Of a stretch of DNA of 64,000 nt, positions 23,755-35,246 are shown one piece after another (position 1 is the stretch's first letter; each line of letters opens with the position of its first letter). Under the pieces are notes generated by a model. That model was not told where the DNA came from and searched no databases. It saw only the letters and a program-made list of their open reading frames with translations. This DNA is from Ascidia mentula (taxonomy: Eukaryota > Chordata > Ascidiacea > Phlebobranchia > Ascidiidae): the NCBI GenBank assembly GCA_947561715.1, contig OX387197.1:9731001-9795000 (forward strand), written 5' to 3'. The translations under genes were made by a program, and so were the position numbers.

Positions 23755-25700
23755 TTTTTTTAATATATATATTTCGCCTATGCGGCATCCTCAGTATTCT
23801 AAAAACAACAAGAGTAATCGTAGTGATTAGCATCAATAGCACACATCAAGACTAACATGTAAACACTTAACCTCCAGACCGCCACCCTGTGCCAAACCAA
23901 ATGAAAAACACACAAGCATAGCAGCAGTTGAACGGTTGCAACGAAAAACTTTGTTGCGTCAGCGGTTTGCTGGCGGGTGTAAAGATAACATTTACAGGCA
24001 CCACGCCAGATGGATTAGAACGGTTTAAAAGATTAAAATGTAAATAAAAATAAAAAATAAAACAACAAGAAAACGTTGTGTTTATCGTATCCTGGGCAAC
24101 ACCATGCGTTGAATGTTAATTGTTGCATTGGTTATGGCCTGCCATTCCGCCTCGCATACGTCAAGTGTTCTGCAGCAAGGTTGTTCGGCAAACGTTACGT
24201 AGTAGCATTTATCCAGGCTAAGCTTTGTGCTTAGCGCCGTGTTGTGCTTGCTGACGTAATGCCCAAAAAATGCAGCTTTATCGTCTTTGCTTTTGCATAT
24301 CTCTGTGTGGGCTTTACCCCACAACGCTCTATGGCCACGCCACCTTGTGGAAAATGAATTTTTTGTTTGACCGACGTAGTTGGCGCCACATATCATACAT
24401 GTGGAAACATATATGCCATAGTTTCGGCAGTTTAGCACTTGTGGCAGTTGGTGGTTTTCCGTTTTGGTGTTATCGTCGAGGTTTCCTTGACCACAGACTT
24501 AGTGCCTCCTCTATTACCGCACAGACGGCAGTGTCCACACGGCTGTGATCGTCCAGCAATGGGTGTATTGCCACTGTCGTGAGCAATCTCTCGGTACTTG
24601 TGGAGTGTGCTTTCCAAAGTTGCTGGTGTTTTGTATGTAATCATCGCCCTTGGTTTAAGTTCTTTTTCTTTTTGTGTAAGGCGTACAAGTTTTGGGAAAG
24701 ATGTCGCCCAAACCAAAGGGGTTTTCGCGCTGTTTATTGGCTGTTTCGGGTGAAATCCATTTGCCATTCTTTCGCCCCTCGAAGTATGTTTTTGTAGGCT
24801 TTTGCAGGAAAACGCGATGATACACACTTTTTGCGGAGGTTATTAAGACTGGATAGGTAGTCTTCATCCCTTTCATTCAGTCTTCGTAGTCTAACTGCTT
24901 CACCATTCGCGATTGCCTGAAAGACTGACACAGGGTGATGCAAAGTGCCGTGGAGAAATTTTATGTGCATTGCCGTTTCTTTCTTTCTTGAAATCTTGTA
25001 GCACAAACCCGAACTGTGCGTCAAGGCTTGCACTTTTGCTACATCAAAAATGGCAAACTTGTCGTCCATGCCTCTCCAGTCGCGCGAAGGATGCGCAAAA
25101 GTGCCAAGGGCTGTCTACTCGATAGTTTCCATCACATTATTAGCCATTACAACAGATATGGGGGAACCCATCGCCGCCCGGAACACCTGTTGGTAATAAT
25201 AACCAGGAATGGAAAAATAGGTCGCGTTTGAACAAAATTTAAGTCGTTTAAACAAGCAAAGTGGAAGTCTTTGCTAGGCCGTTTGGTCAGCAAAGTCATC
25301 TTATCGTCACACCAGCTGCACACCTTTTTGGTCGAAACAGTGGCCATCTGTCTGCAGCTTATACACAATTCATATCATTAGCTCCACATTGCTTATCAAA
25401 ATTTAAATCCTTCTGAAATAACTTCCTGAGATGAAAGTGTTTGATCCTGAGGATAGTCGTCTGGTTTTTGAGCCTGCCATGGCTGTGGTGATTGCTTGGG
25501 ATACCGGTACATTGGTGAACAATGACACTACATTAAAGGATACCATGCTTTTATGTTGCGCCAATCGTAAGCTCTGTACTTCGGCTGCAAACTCACCAAA
25601 AAGTGCGATTATTTTAGCAAGAAACTTTGCAAGCATGTATCTCGGGAACCTTTAAACGAATCAATTGGTCTTAGGGGTACGCCTGGCTTGTGTACTGTAG
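23755..25700 (-). mobile_element. Decayed Penelope-like retroelement (GIY-YIG / reverse transcriptase)
   Basis: Reading the minus strand from right to left, several families of fragments appear. Near 25550-25600 is a reverse-transcriptase motif-A-like string (VSFNVVSLFTNVPVSQAI). Near 25140-25200 is motif-B-like GSPISVV. A DD-containing stretch lies near 25060. Linker sequence with a Cys/His cluster (CGHCRLCGN) lies near 24530. A GIY-YIG nuclease-like C terminus (YGIYVSTCMICGANYVGQ) occupies about 24082-24438. This domain order is that of Penelope-like elements. The coding sequence is clearly broken in several places, and a reverse-oriented ribozyme-bearing repeat interrupts it near 25.3 kb. 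The left end near 23755 shows an A-rich run on the coding strand. It looks old and inactive. The exact limits are uncertain. Confidence 0.8.
25314..25359 (+). ncRNA. Broken hammerhead ribozyme copy
   Basis: The plus strand carries AGCTGCA, then CACC-TTTTT-GGTC, GAAACAG, TGGCCAT, CTGTC and TGCAGCT. Stems I and III and the GAAA box match the complete copy at 23436-23488. The CTGATGA box is gone, so it should not cleave. It lies in reverse orientation inside the Penelope-like element. Confidence 0.7.
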
Positions 25701-27105
25701 CAATTCGGGCTAGGAAAACTTACGAAAGGACAACAACTTATTTTAACTGTTTCGCCTCCAGCAGTGTTTCGTTTTGCCTCTGCCACGTGATCTAATTAGC
25801 GGTGTCAACGTGTTCTTCTTTCTTTTTTGTGCCCCCTGAATGTTTCAGTGTGTTTCACGTTGAAATTGCGCTACCAAATACTGATGAAGTCTCGCTGAAT
25901 GGCAGACAAAACGTCGTAATAATATAACGTTGATTTTATGCCAGAAAATTAGTATATTTTAAATTATTACTTGTTTTGGCAATGTTGATTTAATGTGCAA
26001 ACATGACGAAACATTTGTACAAAAGGTCGAAGAAAATTGATAGGTGAAATCAAGCACAATATTCCCAGAAATCGTTGCATTGCAGCCCTTTAAGGAAATC
26101 ACTCTTCTGCCGTTTGGAATCCACGAAAAACTTAAGTCAATGCTTGCATTTTGAATTACAGTTCTTTAATTAATGTATAACGATGCATAGTATGTATGCT
26201 TGGAACGTTCGCAACATGTAACTACATGCCAAATCGTGGATGTTTTCTGCTCGTGTTGACGAACTTACTTTCTCTTGGGAAACAAATTTGACAAGAACAT
26301 AAAAAACACGTCTCCCAGATTACTGATAATGAAGGGTACAGAGGACATCAAGAACTTTCATACAACAAAGAATACATTTCTGTGTGTGACGCTGGTTCGT
26401 TTTTTCCAAGTTACCATTGTCACCAAATACGTTTTCAAAACTGAGACATGTTCAGATAATAAAACAAATATATTACATTTTTTCCTGTTTGTTCTAGCCT
26501 ACATAATAGTTGGTTCGGAAGTATGGTAAAAACCAACTTCACAATTCAAAGAAAATTTTACTCATCCAAATAAAGTGAGGAGAGATAAAAGTTTTTGGGT
26601 AAAACACTTACGAAAAATCTCGTAGGGAAACAGCTTTCCGAACATCAATGTCGCGTGGAATTAAAAATGAATTTCTCATGGAAATACGACTGTTTTACTT
26701 ATCCCGGTTAAAAAGAAGTTGGTCCTTAAATGAAGAATTTTAAGTGATATCCAAGCAACCAGCCACGAATGTCGCAAAATGTCATGTCAGAAACACAATA
26801 AGTATATGCATAAGAGTTTAAAAAGTGGTGCAATTTTGTCACCAGGGATAATACGCATAGTAGAAATTCTACCATATCACGATTTAAATGCAGCAGACCA
26901 ACGATAAAACGTAAACGTTCCACAGGATTATGATCCGTGCATACCGGAAACAGTGGTTGTTCCAAAAAAAAGGAAACCAGAACTAATTTTCAACGAATCT
27001 TTATTTAGTTTAAAGTGCATCGGAATCAAAAAATGGAGTAATTAATCACAACCGAATATATCATGCATTTTGCTATGAGGTCTGAATAACGTCGAAAAAA
27101 TGCTA
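25701..27105. other. Intergenic between the Penelope-like remnant and CYP-C
   Basis: There is no gene. A hammerhead-like string (CTGATGAAGTCTCG, then GGCAGACAAAACGTCG) lies at about 25881-25916 on the plus strand and is probably another retroelement relic. From about 26820 the sequence is the 3' flank shared with CYP-B. Confidence 0.5.
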
Positions 27106-29301
27106 CTACAACTCTTCAGCAATAATTTTGAACGGTGCTGGTACTGTTACACCAATGCCACTTTCAATAATCAGACTCGGAAGACCATCAGGAGCAGGAA
27201 GAAAATTAAATTTCTGCACCATAGAAACCACAAAGAGGAAAAGCTCGGTTTTGGCCAATTGTTCTCCAAGACATCGACGTCCACCAAGTGAGAATGGAAT
27301 CACATACTTTGAACTCACAAAATTTCCATTCTCGTCCAAATGGCGTTCTGGCCGAAACTGGTCTGGATTATCCCAAAGATTTTCGTTGTTATGAACTGCC
27401 CACAGGTTTGGGAGAACCTTGAATTATCATAAAACGACAAAGTTCAACAGTGTTGTGTCACTAGACACACATTTTCATTTATACCGTGGTATTTTTAGGA
27501 ACATCATATCCACCAAGTTTTACATGTCCTGTGGTTTTGTGCATTAAACTCAAGGGAAGTAGTGTTCGATATCGATTCAATTCTTCAATAAACGCCATGG
27601 TGTAAGGCATTTTTGGCCTGTGTGACATAGTGGCAGTTCCATTATTTCCTGCAATTATACGTTAAGCATAAGTAATGGTAATGAACTGAAAACACAGCGA
27701 CCATCTACGCTGGGGCTATTCCTAATTGAAAACACCGCAGTTGTCAAGTAAGTGGTAATTGGTGATGGTATTAAATTTACTTCATACATCTTAAAACATT
27801 GGTGATAAATTACTGATTACAATGGTTATAATGAAAGGAACAGCAAAATATATATTGCATGTTTACCCAACACATCAACAATTTCCTTTCGTAATTTCTT
27901 CTGTGCTACAGGATTATGGACCATTACTATCAACGCCCACCGAAGAGTACTGGTCGTTGTTTCCGTTCCACCAAGAAACAAATCAAAACAAAAGAAAACA
28001 AGCTTCCTTTCCTATAAACGACTGACGTTAATTCTAGTAAACTGTGTAAAATTTTGTAAGGTAATAAAAGTGCGATTTACCACGAAATATCCCGTAGTAT
28101 CCTCATCCATAGAAATCAGAAATTTATCAATTACATCTCTGGGATTATTTTTATCCAAGCTAGCTTTATGGTCGTCAATCATATCTCTAAACATTCCTAA
28201 AAAAAATTTTAAGGTTAACTTTCTATGGATACTGCGTGGAATGAAATATAATGTACGTGCCCCGCAATTCCAACGTGTCGTTTACGAATTGTTTCAAATT
28301 CGTAGAAAAGGGGGGGATATGTCGCAACCAACTCGCAAATCTGATGAGGGTGAGGCTTTTACTGATGTTTACATCACTAATGCTAAAACAATAAAAATAC
28401 AAAAACACCTGTTTCATTTTTGTCAGTCTACATCGCACATCATCAAGCTAAAATATTACCTACAAGCTTTATTTTACCTTCTGTTGAGTAGAAGTATCAT
28501 TCTTGCAAATATTGGGTCTGAGTATTCGAACCGTCTGCCAAAGGCTACACTGCACAAATTGTTCGAAACCGCTTTGTACATGATAGCCTTCAAACAACAT
28601 TTAAAAGTATCAAACAAAAGTTTGATGTAATCAGGCACAATAATACGAATTAATATTTAAATCTACCGCTATATCAAATGGTTTTCCATGTTGGTTTTGA
28701 ATATATTGGTTTAAATAGCGAACTTCGTCAATCACGCGTTCCTCCACGCTTTTCTTGCCCACTCCAAACCTAATATATAATCAAATTGCGCACATTTACG
28801 TTATTTCAAGACAGTTCATACATACTCGCGAAGGGTAGAAAGGCCAAACTTTCTGTAAACTTTGTAGGCAGGCGAATAATCAGCAAAAGCCACACCCTCG
28901 CTTAAAAACTCAAAAACCCTGTTTGTCGGGCGGCCCGAAACCAGTTCTTTCTTTTGTACCAGCGCCTGAAACAAGCACATTACGGGCGATTTTGTTGACA
29001 AATGCTATGTTCATTACCGTACCTCTGTAATACTTTCATAATCATTCAAAATCACAAAATCTTCCAATGCCATTCGTACAGACATAACTGAACCATATGT
29101 TTTGCTCCAATTAAAAAACTTTGCTTCTGGGTCATTTCCAAGTGAAGGCAGAACTCCAACCACAGGAAAGCCTTTCGGTCCTGGAGGGAAGTTTTTTGGT
29201 CTCACAACTCGCATGCAGTAAACGGAGACAAAAGCCAAGATAATTCCAATCAAAACTTGCGGTGTAAGCCACAGCTCTATTAGTGACACTAAAGTTTCCA
29301 T
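27106..29301 (-). CDS. Cytochrome P450, CYP2-like (CYP-C), duplicate of CYP-B
   Basis: Nine exons on the minus strand: 29301-29023, 28965-28826, 28769-28667, 28587-28478, 28361-28261, 28196-28081, 28011-27867, 27648-27485 and 27417-27106. They give 489 residues and are identical in exon lengths to CYP-B. Motifs are FPPGPKGFPVVG, I-helix [13 protein letters not shown]-helix ELNRYR, PER and haem FSLGGRRCLG. Exons and introns align along their whole length with CYP-B, about 6.27 kb away. The donor of intron 5 reads G|GCACGT where CYP-B has G|GTACGT. Keeping the frame requires a weak GC donor there, so splicing of this copy may be impaired. Otherwise the gene reads intact. Confidence 0.88.
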
Positions 29302-29831
29302 TGTACAAACAACCACCACCTTCGAACTTTCTAACCTCTCTTACAGCAATTGCTGTGTTCTGCAAGATGACATCAGCTGTAACAGCACGCTTCGCATCAA
29401 CAAACGTTTTTCGCACACGCGCATTTCCGCTCTGTTAACTGTAGCTCGAGGCAACCAGCAGCTTCCATCGACTGTGCGAGCTGGACTGACCAACAGACCG
29501 TGACCGTCTGGTAAAAAACGGACAATATATCAAAAACAAGACATTTTAATATTGTTACAATTTCGGACACGAAAACGAGTACTTAAACTTATATACAAAT
29601 TCTTGCCGAAGGATGTTGGTATTTACATGCTTATCAGTTTCTTTCAACGAAGAAAATATCGTTGAAGCTCTAATAAAATGCATTTTCGAATGTTTTTGAT
29701 TGGCGGCACAGTGATGTAGTTCTTATTTGTATCAATAGGGTTCAATCAAGAACATGATCCAATAATTTTTCTGCAGTTTTCTGCTAAATTATTTGCTTGA
29801 AACTATCTAACGAAACGAAAATGTGTGAATT

Positions 29832-29918
29832 TCCTTAAGTTCCTTAGTTCCTCAGCTCCGCAAATTAGTGTGAGTTTCCTTAGATTCCTTAGGTTCCTTA
29901 TTCCGTAAATTAGTGTTA
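29832..29918. repeat. Imperfect CCTTAG-rich direct repeat
   Basis: Two imperfect copies of a roughly 45-bp stretch, each with TTCCTTAG/TTCCTTAGG blocks and ending CGTAAATTAGTGT or CGCAAATTAGTGT. It lies upstream of CYP-C. No function is apparent. Confidence 0.45.
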
Positions 29919-30235
29919 CCCGTTTATGTGCAGGAATAGGTACGTTTATGTTAGTATTCCAAAAAGCTCCGTGGTACAAATTGTGTCGTTTATCGGTATA
30001 AGGTGGCAGTATTATTTACAGGACAATAATTCTAATGTGTGCAATACACGCGATTACAAGCGTACCATGGTGTCCTTTCTAATTTTAAATCCGCGGACTT
30101 TCAGAATTTCAGTAGTTAATAAGGAAAGCTTGTAATGGAGTCAAAGTGCGAATACGACCATCAAAGCATTGAGATAAAACATCAGTGTCCGGTCCTTTCG
30201 ATTTTCATACACCCACCCTTTCGTAATTTTTCCTG

Positions 30236-30340
30236 GTGTAGTTTTTTTCTGTGTTTCCGGGTAATGCAGCATGGTAATAATTAACCATCGCACAGTGCTG
30301 ATCGCTATCTTAAATGCATCTAATTGCCGCACATGAAAAA
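30236..30340 (-). pseudogene. Relic of a P450 exon 7 (I-helix region)
   Basis: The minus strand encodes ISTVRWLIITMLHYPETQKK, matching the segment after the I-helix in CYP-A to CYP-D (for example STLRWAIITMLHYPEAQKK in CYP-D). The AGTETT core before it is not preserved and no other P450 exon lies nearby. It is an isolated remnant of a lost P450 copy between CYP-C and CYP-D. Confidence 0.7.
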
Positions 30341-30654
30341 AGTTAAAAAAAGAAGCAGTTTTAGTAAACAACAAGTCGCATCGACAGGGGGGAGTCGCGA
30401 CGTGCAAGGCATATGGCGTATCAAGTGAAAGGAAATTACGCGGCAGCTTTACTAGAATTTGTTAAGGCGTATAATTTATAGAACAACCAGATAACTGTCA
30501 ATGTTTGCACAACCGTAAAAACATTGGTTTTCTTTCGCACGTTCAACGTTATTCCTGCATTTCTGCCCTAAATCGAATGTCATCTGAACACAAGTGATTA
30601 CTGCATCACATTTTTGTAACAATAAGAGAAATATGCTCAGACGAATTCTTTTTT

Positions 30655-30804
30655 ACAACAGTATGACAAAAAGACAATCATAAAACAACAGTACGACAAA
30701 AAGAAAACCGTAAAACAACAGTACGACAAAAAGACAACCATAAAACAACAGTACGACAAAAAGACAACCATAAAACAACAGTACGACAAAAAGACAACCA
30801 TAAA
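30655..30804. repeat. 30-bp minisatellite, five units
   Basis: Five head-to-tail units of period 30, each built on CAGTACGACAAAAAGACAAC plus CATAAAACAA. The first two units differ by one to four bases and the last three are nearly identical. The array lies between CYP-C and CYP-D. A minus-strand open frame across it (GCLFVVLLFY repeats) is an artefact of the period being divisible by three. Confidence 0.85.
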
Positions 30805-31014
30805 TAAATTCAGAACTAAAAAAATTCAATTTTTCTGTAAGCAACGCAATGTTAAATCTGTGCGTGAACATGCAAAGTGGTAACGCGCAAATCAAAAAAG
30901 TTCAAAATTGCACAAATATTGTTCATCATAACCATACACAATTGTGAAGATTGTCAAACACGAAGAACAAGTACACAGGATACTGAGGAAAACAAGTTAA
31001 GTTGAGTGTACCCG

Positions 31015-33450
31015 TTACAACTCACTTGCAACCACATCGAAAGGACTAGGAATAAAAGCGCCTGCGTTGCTGCCAGCTTCAATATCTGGCAAGCCACTGG
31101 GAGCTGGTTGAAATTCAAACTTTTGCACTAGAGAGACGAGAAACAAAAATACTTCCATCCGGGCCAACTGTTCACCAAGGCAATGGCGCGGACCCATTGA
31201 AAACGGAATCACGTGCTTGGATTTAGTAAACTGTCCACTTTCGTCTAGGTGGCGCTGCGGGTCAAATTTCTCCGGATTTTTCCACAGAGTGGGATCGTTG
31301 TGAACAGCCCAAATGTTGGGTAGTACCTACGAAAACAAAATTAACACCTTGCAGCAAAAACATTTAAACTAAAATGTGTTTGTAAGTGTTTCTGGGAACA
31401 TACCGCGGTGTTTTTTGGTATTTCAAATTCCCGAATTTTCATATCTTTGGAAGTTTTGTGAGGAAGGCTCAGTGGAACTAAAGTACGGAATCTGTACAGT
31501 TCTTCCATGAAAGCATTTGTGTATGGCATCTGCCCTCGATCAGCCATTGTTGGTACTGCTTCCGTGCCTGCGGAAACAAACGTGGTGCTAAATTACAGCG
31601 ATAGTATGACATAAATTATGCCATTACATATAGTTGCTTAGCCCATTAATACAACCAATATACGTGAATTTTGAAGAAACTGTTCTTTTGGCATAAAAGT
31701 TACGAGATTTTTTATTACAACAGACGTTTCGTCTAAAATACGTGATGTAAAAACTGACACTTGTTTTTTCCTAAACGTTGAATTTCACTCACCTATTACG
31801 TCTATTACTTCCTGGCGTAGTTTCTTCTGTGCTTCTGGATAATGGAGCATGGTGATGATCGCCCACCTTAGAGTGCTGGTCGTCGTCTCAGTTCCAGCAA
31901 AAAAGAGGTCGTGACAATAGTGGGAGAGCTGCTTTGCCTGTAGCCGATCAATATTTTTTGTCAGGGATAACTGCTCATTGGTTTCCAACTTTTATAAACT
32001 CGTGCCGCACTCGTTGAAAAGTTATGACGACACAACAAAAAAACACCCTTTTCTACGATACAGACACATACGTGTATCCCACAATAGTTTATAAACACGC
32101 ATATAACATAGAAACAAAAATTCAAAATTTTTTTTTTAAATCAGGCATATAATTTGGATGCTAAGTAAGCTGGCGACGAATCAACATTTGGCAATGCATT
32201 GCAACCTTCACTCACCGAAAACTGGCCATCTCGTTCTTTCTGGGCCGAAATGAGATAGGCATCAATAAAGTCCCGAGGGTTATCGACGTCTAAGGTTTCG
32301 CTGTGCTCGTTGATAATTTCGTTCAAGGATTCTGTTTCAATAATTGTCACATAAGAAACCTTAAACTTTTGCTAATGCAGACATGTAGTACCGTGAACTT
32401 TGTGCATATCGTTTTGCACGACTTTTAAACCGGATGAAAATGGAGGAATATTTTTCAAGAAAGGTGCGAACCTGACGAGTCCTGTCAACTTGCTTTCATC
32501 TGGGTCGGAAAGTCTAAAGTGAAAGCAAAGAATACGGACGGTTTATTTAAATGTGACACACTCATTTTGAATTAAATGTACATTTGCTTACCCTTTTGTA
32601 AGGTAGTAGAGAAGTTTTTCGAAATTTGGATCTGTATATTCAAAGCGTTTTCCGAAAACCACGCTGCAAATGTTATTTGAAATTGCCTTGCTCAAAGTTT
32701 TCTGCACAAAAAAGCGTATTTTTCTTTAAGTTGCTTTGGGATCATTGCGGCAAATTATATCATTGACTAATTAACAACACAATTGTTTACCTGAATATCA
32801 AAGGGTTTTCCTTCTTTCTCTTGGATGGATTTATTTAGGTAATGGACTTCTTCGACTACGCGATCTTCCATACTTTTTTTCCCCATTCCGAATCTGTATG
32901 AAGTAAATTTTTATATGGTTTGCACGTTTTCAATATTATACAATCGTTAAACTTACCCTCGCAGCGCCGTAATGCCGAACTTTCGTTCACTTTTAAAGTA
33001 AGGTGTGTAATCCATAAGCGCCAAGCCCAGTCCATTTTCGGTAATGGTATCAAACAGGGGATTTCGTGGACGACCGGACATAACTTCTTTGTTCTTCACC
33101 AGACCCTTTAACAGAAAAAAACATTGAAATATTTTCATTGAGAAAATATATTTCACAACGTGGGTCACTCCCTCACTTACCTCCGTAATACTCTCGAAGT
33201 CATTCAGAACTACAAAATCGTCAAAGCCCATGCGAACTGATATGATTGGTCCGTACTTCCTGCTCCAATCCCGCATCGTCTTTTCAGGCGATTTGCCAAG
33301 AAAAGGTACAATTCCAAGGACAGGTAAACCCCTTGGTCCTGGGGGATAGTTCTTCGGTCTTTTCCACAAGTAATATGCGCATAACGCAACAGCAACGCTT
33401 ACGACCGCCTGGGTCACAAGCTGGGTATGATATTCTTTTGTCGGTTCCAT
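31015..33450 (-). CDS. Cytochrome P450, CYP2-like (CYP-D)
   Basis: Nine exons on the minus strand: 33450-33181, 33105-32957, 32893-32791, 32701-32592, 32513-32392, 32331-32216, 31937-31793, 31567-31404 and 31326-31015. Phases fit and give 496 residues. The start is the ATG of MEPTKEYHTQLVTQ. An N-terminal anchor is followed by YPPGPRGLPVLG, I-helix [13 protein letters not shown]-helix ELYRFR, and PER-type and haem motif FSMGPRHCLG. The C-helix reads FKSER instead of WxxxR. It is intermediate between the A-C group and the E-J group: GKKSMEDR resembles the latter and the I-helix the former. It reads intact. The substrate is unknown. Confidence 0.92.
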
Positions 33451-35246
33451 TCTTTAATCTCAGTAGATTCTGTAAGCCACACACATATTGTATTTAGTGA
33501 ACGTAAAATCAGTGCAAGTAGTAACTTTACCTTGTAATTCGTTGCTTCAATAACCAATAAAAAATCGAAGGTTTTTCTTTGGTTTTAAGTCTTTAATATT
33601 TTGTAAAATATGGTTTGTGTGCCGGCCGTTCCAGTTTATATAGGCATCGTGATGCGGTATGTCATCAGCCGAGGAAACGACAACGTTTATGACGTTTCAC
33701 CCACATACATTGATAATGTGCTGTATTTCGTTGGTGGACTTTGGTCGCCGCCCGGCGCACAACAACTACAAACCGTCTGCCTGAAAACAAGTCGTGACGC
33801 GAAAAACCAGTGACGCACAAACTCGTAGGGGAAATTATGCGGCGGCCACGTTGGAGGTTTTGAGTATCGACTGTAAGTAAAGGGGCTTTTCTCAATACAC
33901 GCGGCACGAACTTGTACAGCGCAGAGTTGGCTTAGTTTTGCGGGCAGAAATTTTCGCTGCGGGAAAATTTGGTGTAAATTTAGCGATTTTCTCTTATAAT
34001 GTGTGTATTTTATATGAAACAAGATTGGTGTGATCTTCGACACCTAACAGTATCTCTTTGACGAAAAAGGTACAAGCACATCATAAGTTTAGCTGTTTAG
34101 AAAACCCACTCTAAATCGCCTGATTTTTGCGAGACTATTACACTGTGCGTTGCGCAACAGTCGGATAAGGTGATGACGTAGGCACAGTTGTGACGTCGTA
34201 AGCAAAACTGTTGCGCCACTCATCGAAAGAAAAACGCTCAAATCAATATCTGATCTAAGAACGGTTTGTGAATGTAAAAAGAAGGAAGAAATTTGTGTCG
34301 TTGATGTTTATCAATCAACAATAAATGGTAACTTGCTTCACTCCAAGTTCGGACTAGACGGCCATCTGTACATTAACATACAGTGTTACAAATTTAACCG
34401 CAGTTTAAGATGCAAAAAAAAGTCGTTGACAACACATCGCACACATGTGATCCTGATCTCCTGCACAACCGCAAGATCCACTATACCGTTCACACGGTTG
34501 TTCGCACAACGCATGACAGTGTGTAGAGTAATGACTCCCTTCCTTACATCGGACACCTTGTTGGGTATCAGAGAAACGGTTTCATTAGGTCCGGGAATGC
34601 CTTTAATAGTTATTGTTATGCGTGCACTCATTTCTTGTGCATTGGAACATTACTCAACAACCGGTTCGCTTTCAGAATATACTGGGTCAGCTAAAGTTTT
34701 TTTTACCTACGGTAAATTTTAACGTCGAACAAACCCTACCCCGGACTTATTTTATTTTATTTGTGTCATAATATAAAATTTCACATTCTGAAGGCTGTCC
34801 TGGCGTCAAGTTGCTTTATTTTGAGGTTAGGTTCATGAGAGAAAAATATGCGCCGATGCAAGGAAAATTTTGAGATCACATCAAATTGTAGAGGGGAGAA
34901 AGCTCTAGCAGTAGAAATTCCCCAGTTTTAAAGCAAATAATGTAGCATCAGGCACCAATTTGATATTTCTCGAACACACCTTGTGAGGCCTGATTTAGGC
35001 TTGTGAGGATGAAGTAGTGTGAGGATGAAGTAGCTTGTGAGGACACTGTATTTGCTATAATCTCGCTATGCAATAACACTTCCACCGACCCAAGTATCTT
35101 TCTCTCAACCAAGAAAAAAACGTTTTGGCGTTTATTGACGCAATAGATCCATGTGCATGCTACGTAAAAAGGTTTTATACATCAAATGTTTTCACTTGTA
35201 GGTAAACCTACATCTTCGACAGAAATAACAAAGTCAAAAGAAAATA
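33451..35246. other. Intergenic between CYP-D and CYP-E
   Basis: About 1.8 kb containing the CYP-D promoter and CYP-E 3' UTR. A 129-codon plus-strand frame at 34333-34722 and an overlapping minus-strand frame have no recognisable domain and are not called. Nothing else is seen. Confidence 0.45.

Noticed and set aside
30653-30895. 80-codon minus-strand frame with repeated GCLFVVLLFY
   Set aside because: It is produced by the 30-bp tandem repeat; there is no other sign of a gene.
34333-34722. 129-codon plus-strand open frame
   Set aside because: There is no recognisable domain, and it overlaps an equally long minus-strand frame in an intergenic region.
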